From assembly GCA_009700485.1 (NCBI GenBank), contig WLLZ01000005.1, forward strand, positions 1 to 31,406: a stretch of DNA of 31,406 nucleotides. Reading direction: 5' to 3'. The stretch is from Actinomycetota bacterium (GTDB lineage Bacteria; Actinomycetota; Actinomycetes; S36-B12). This document shows, one piece after another, positions 30,286-31,406 of this stretch (within the stretch, counting starts at the first letter, position 1; each line of letters begins with the position of its first letter). The notes beneath the pieces are model-generated. The model ran no database searches and had not been told where the DNA came from. It saw only the letters and a program-made list of their open reading frames with translations. The translations under genes and the position numbers were made by a program.

Positions 30286-31406
30286 CTAATTTGCCGTATC
30301 GAATGCGCGTTCGACAATTGCCGCCTGCTCAACTTCATGTCGGTGATGTGATCCGACGGCAGGGGAGGATGATCTTTCGCGACTAATTACTGTTACCTGC
30401 CGGTTGATTATCTCCGGTAGGTTCAGGGCAATGAAACTCCAAGCCCCCTGGTTTGCCGGCTCTTCTTGTACCCACCGGATCTGCGCACTCGGCATCTTTT
30501 CAAGCTCTGGCGGCAAGGTGCGATATGGCAGTGGGTAAAGGCGCTCGAGGCGGATCACCGCGACATCGGTGCGGCCGGTGGCCTCACGGTGCGCAATTAA
30601 GTCGTAGTAGACCTTTCCACTGCACAGCAACACGGTTTTGACTCCAGCTGGATCAACTGTGGTATCAGGTAGCGCCGGTTGGAAGTGCCCGTTTTCGAAT
30701 TCAGATTTACTTGAGACCGCAAACTTTGCGCGGAGTAATGATTTAGGCGTAAAAATCACAAGAGGCCGCGTTAATTTGCTCAGCACCTGCCAGCGAAGTA
30801 GGTGGAAGTATGAAGCGGGAGTTGAAGGCATCGCAACGGTCATGTTGTCTTGCGCACATAACTGCAGGTAACGCTCAACTCGGGCTGAGGAGTGGTCTGG
30901 GCCTTGGCCTTCTTGCCCATGAGGTAGTAACAGAGTTACGGCTGAACGTTGGCCCCATTTTTGCTCACCCGAGGAGATGAATTCATCGATAATTGTCTGA
31001 GCTCCATCGGCAAAGTCACCGAATTGGGCCTCCCAGATAACTAGTGCATCGGGGCGGGCAACGGAGTAGCCGTATTCAAAGCCCAATGCGGCAAACTCAC
31101 TTAGTAGTGAGTCATAAACATATAGCTTTGCGCCATCGCGGTAGCACTGCTTGAGCGGCTTATATTGCCAACCGGTCTCTTTGTCGACGATGACCATATG
31201 TCGATGTCCAAAAGTGCCGCGCCTGGAGTCCTGGCCCGCCAATCGCACGGTACGGCCCTCCATCAGCAGTGACCCCACGGCAAGAGACTCGGCCATACCC
31301 CAGTCGATGGCATCGTCGGCGACCATCTGCGCTCTGCGCTGGAGTTGCGGTGCAAGCCGTGGGTGGATGGTGAAGTCTGCCGGCATAGTCAACTGTGATG
31401 CGATTA
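30286..31406 (-). CDS. 2-oxoglutarate decarboxylase/dehydrogenase E1 (Kgd/SucA), C-terminal part
   Basis: The frame is open across the window edge; about 373 residues of the C-terminus are present. IDWGMAESLAVGSLLMEGR, RLAGQDSRRGTFGHRHMVIV, VWEAQFGDFADGAQTIIDEF and QRSAVTLLLPHGQEGQGPDH are the transketolase-like catalytic blocks. IRLERLYPLPYRTLPPELEK and IRWVQEEPANQGAWSFI belong to the E1 C-terminal domain. In Actinobacteria the full protein usually also carries an E2-like domain and acts as the multifunctional Kgd, but that part lies outside the window. It oxidatively decarboxylates 2-oxoglutarate in the TCA cycle. DUF6104 follows immediately. Confidence 0.95.
   Translation of the reverse strand, partial: IASQLTMPADFTIHPRLAPQLQRRAQMVADDAIDWGMAESLAVGSLLMEGRTVRLAGQDSRRGTFGHRHMVIVDKETGWQYKPLKQCYRDGAKLYVYDSLLSEFAALGFEYGYSVARPDALVIWEAQFGDFADGAQTIIDEFISSGEQKWGQRSAVTLLLPHGQEGQGPDHSSARVERYLQLCAQDNMTVAMPSTPASYFHLLRWQVLSKLTRPLVIFTPKSLLRAKFAVSSKSEFENGHFQPALPDTTVDPAGVKTVLLCSGKVYYDLIAHREATGRTDVAVIRLERLYPLPYRTLPPELEKMPSAQIRWVQEEPANQGAWSFIALNLPEIINRQVTVISRERSSSPAVGSHHRHEVEQAAIVERAFDTAN

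Overview
The window is a gene-dense piece of an actinobacterial chromosome with moderate GC (by eye in the mid-50s). The phylum call rests on marker genes: an actinobacterial FbiC (coenzyme F420), a WhiB1 protein, a SigH/RsrA-type redox sigma pair, a SigF/RsbW pair, a nickel superoxide dismutase with its maturation protease, a DUF6104 protein beside a Kgd/SucA-type 2-oxoglutarate enzyme, and many GTG starts. Compactness, moderate GC and short intergenic gaps suggest a streamlined aquatic lineage. That last point is inference. I see no tRNA, rRNA, insertion sequence, prophage or CRISPR array.

Layout. 1-3164: the 5' part of an MDR reductase, a Pr6Pr-like membrane protein, an EamA transporter, a crotonase and a DoxX-like protein. 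3195-4918: a GMC oxidoreductase, a bidirectional hairpin and a 55-residue small gene on the minus strand. 5195-9717: fbiC, a broken amino-acid-synthesis (DUF1185) gene, an EthD-like gene and a cytochrome P450, all in one direction. 9703-14323: hisN, a DUF2231 membrane protein, and a translationally coupled YHYH protein-aroA-rsgA operon. 14369-17867: a FUSC-type membrane protein, an SRAP peptidase, sigH-rsrA, a small biotinyl carrier protein and a FlK-like thioesterase. 17870-23470: a GNAT enzyme, an amidohydrolase, a PdtaS-type histidine kinase, whiB1, a diacylglycerol kinase-like protein and a membrane protein. 23467-25977: a sodN-GNAT-rsbW-sigF operon with sodX divergent from it. 25978-31406: malic enzyme, threonine aldolase, an MDR reductase, an FkbM methyltransferase, DUF6104 and the C-terminal part of Kgd/SucA.

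How the parts fit. The block rsgA-aroA ... SRAP-sigH-rsrA-biotinyl protein ... pdtaS-whiB1-diacylglycerol kinase keeps the gene content and broad order of the Mycobacterium tuberculosis Rv3228-Rv3218 neighbourhood, with several genes inserted. Stress control is a strong theme. A GGAAT-N18-GTT promoter of the SigR/SigH type lies just upstream of sigH, inside the SRAP gene. A near-perfect CRP site lies upstream of whiB1. The Ni-SOD gene heads the operon that carries the SigF pair.

Two genome-wide habits are visible. At least ten genes have a TANNNT hexamer 6-8 bases before the start codon and no Shine-Dalgarno sequence, which suggests leaderless mRNAs, often as back-to-back divergent pairs. Four of nine convergent gene pairs share their stop codons in a 4-base YTAR overlap. 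No clearly new defence or mobile system was found. The best leads are the regulatory sites, the broken DUF1185 gene in the fbiC cluster, the structured whiB1 upstream region and the small gene at 4751-4918.
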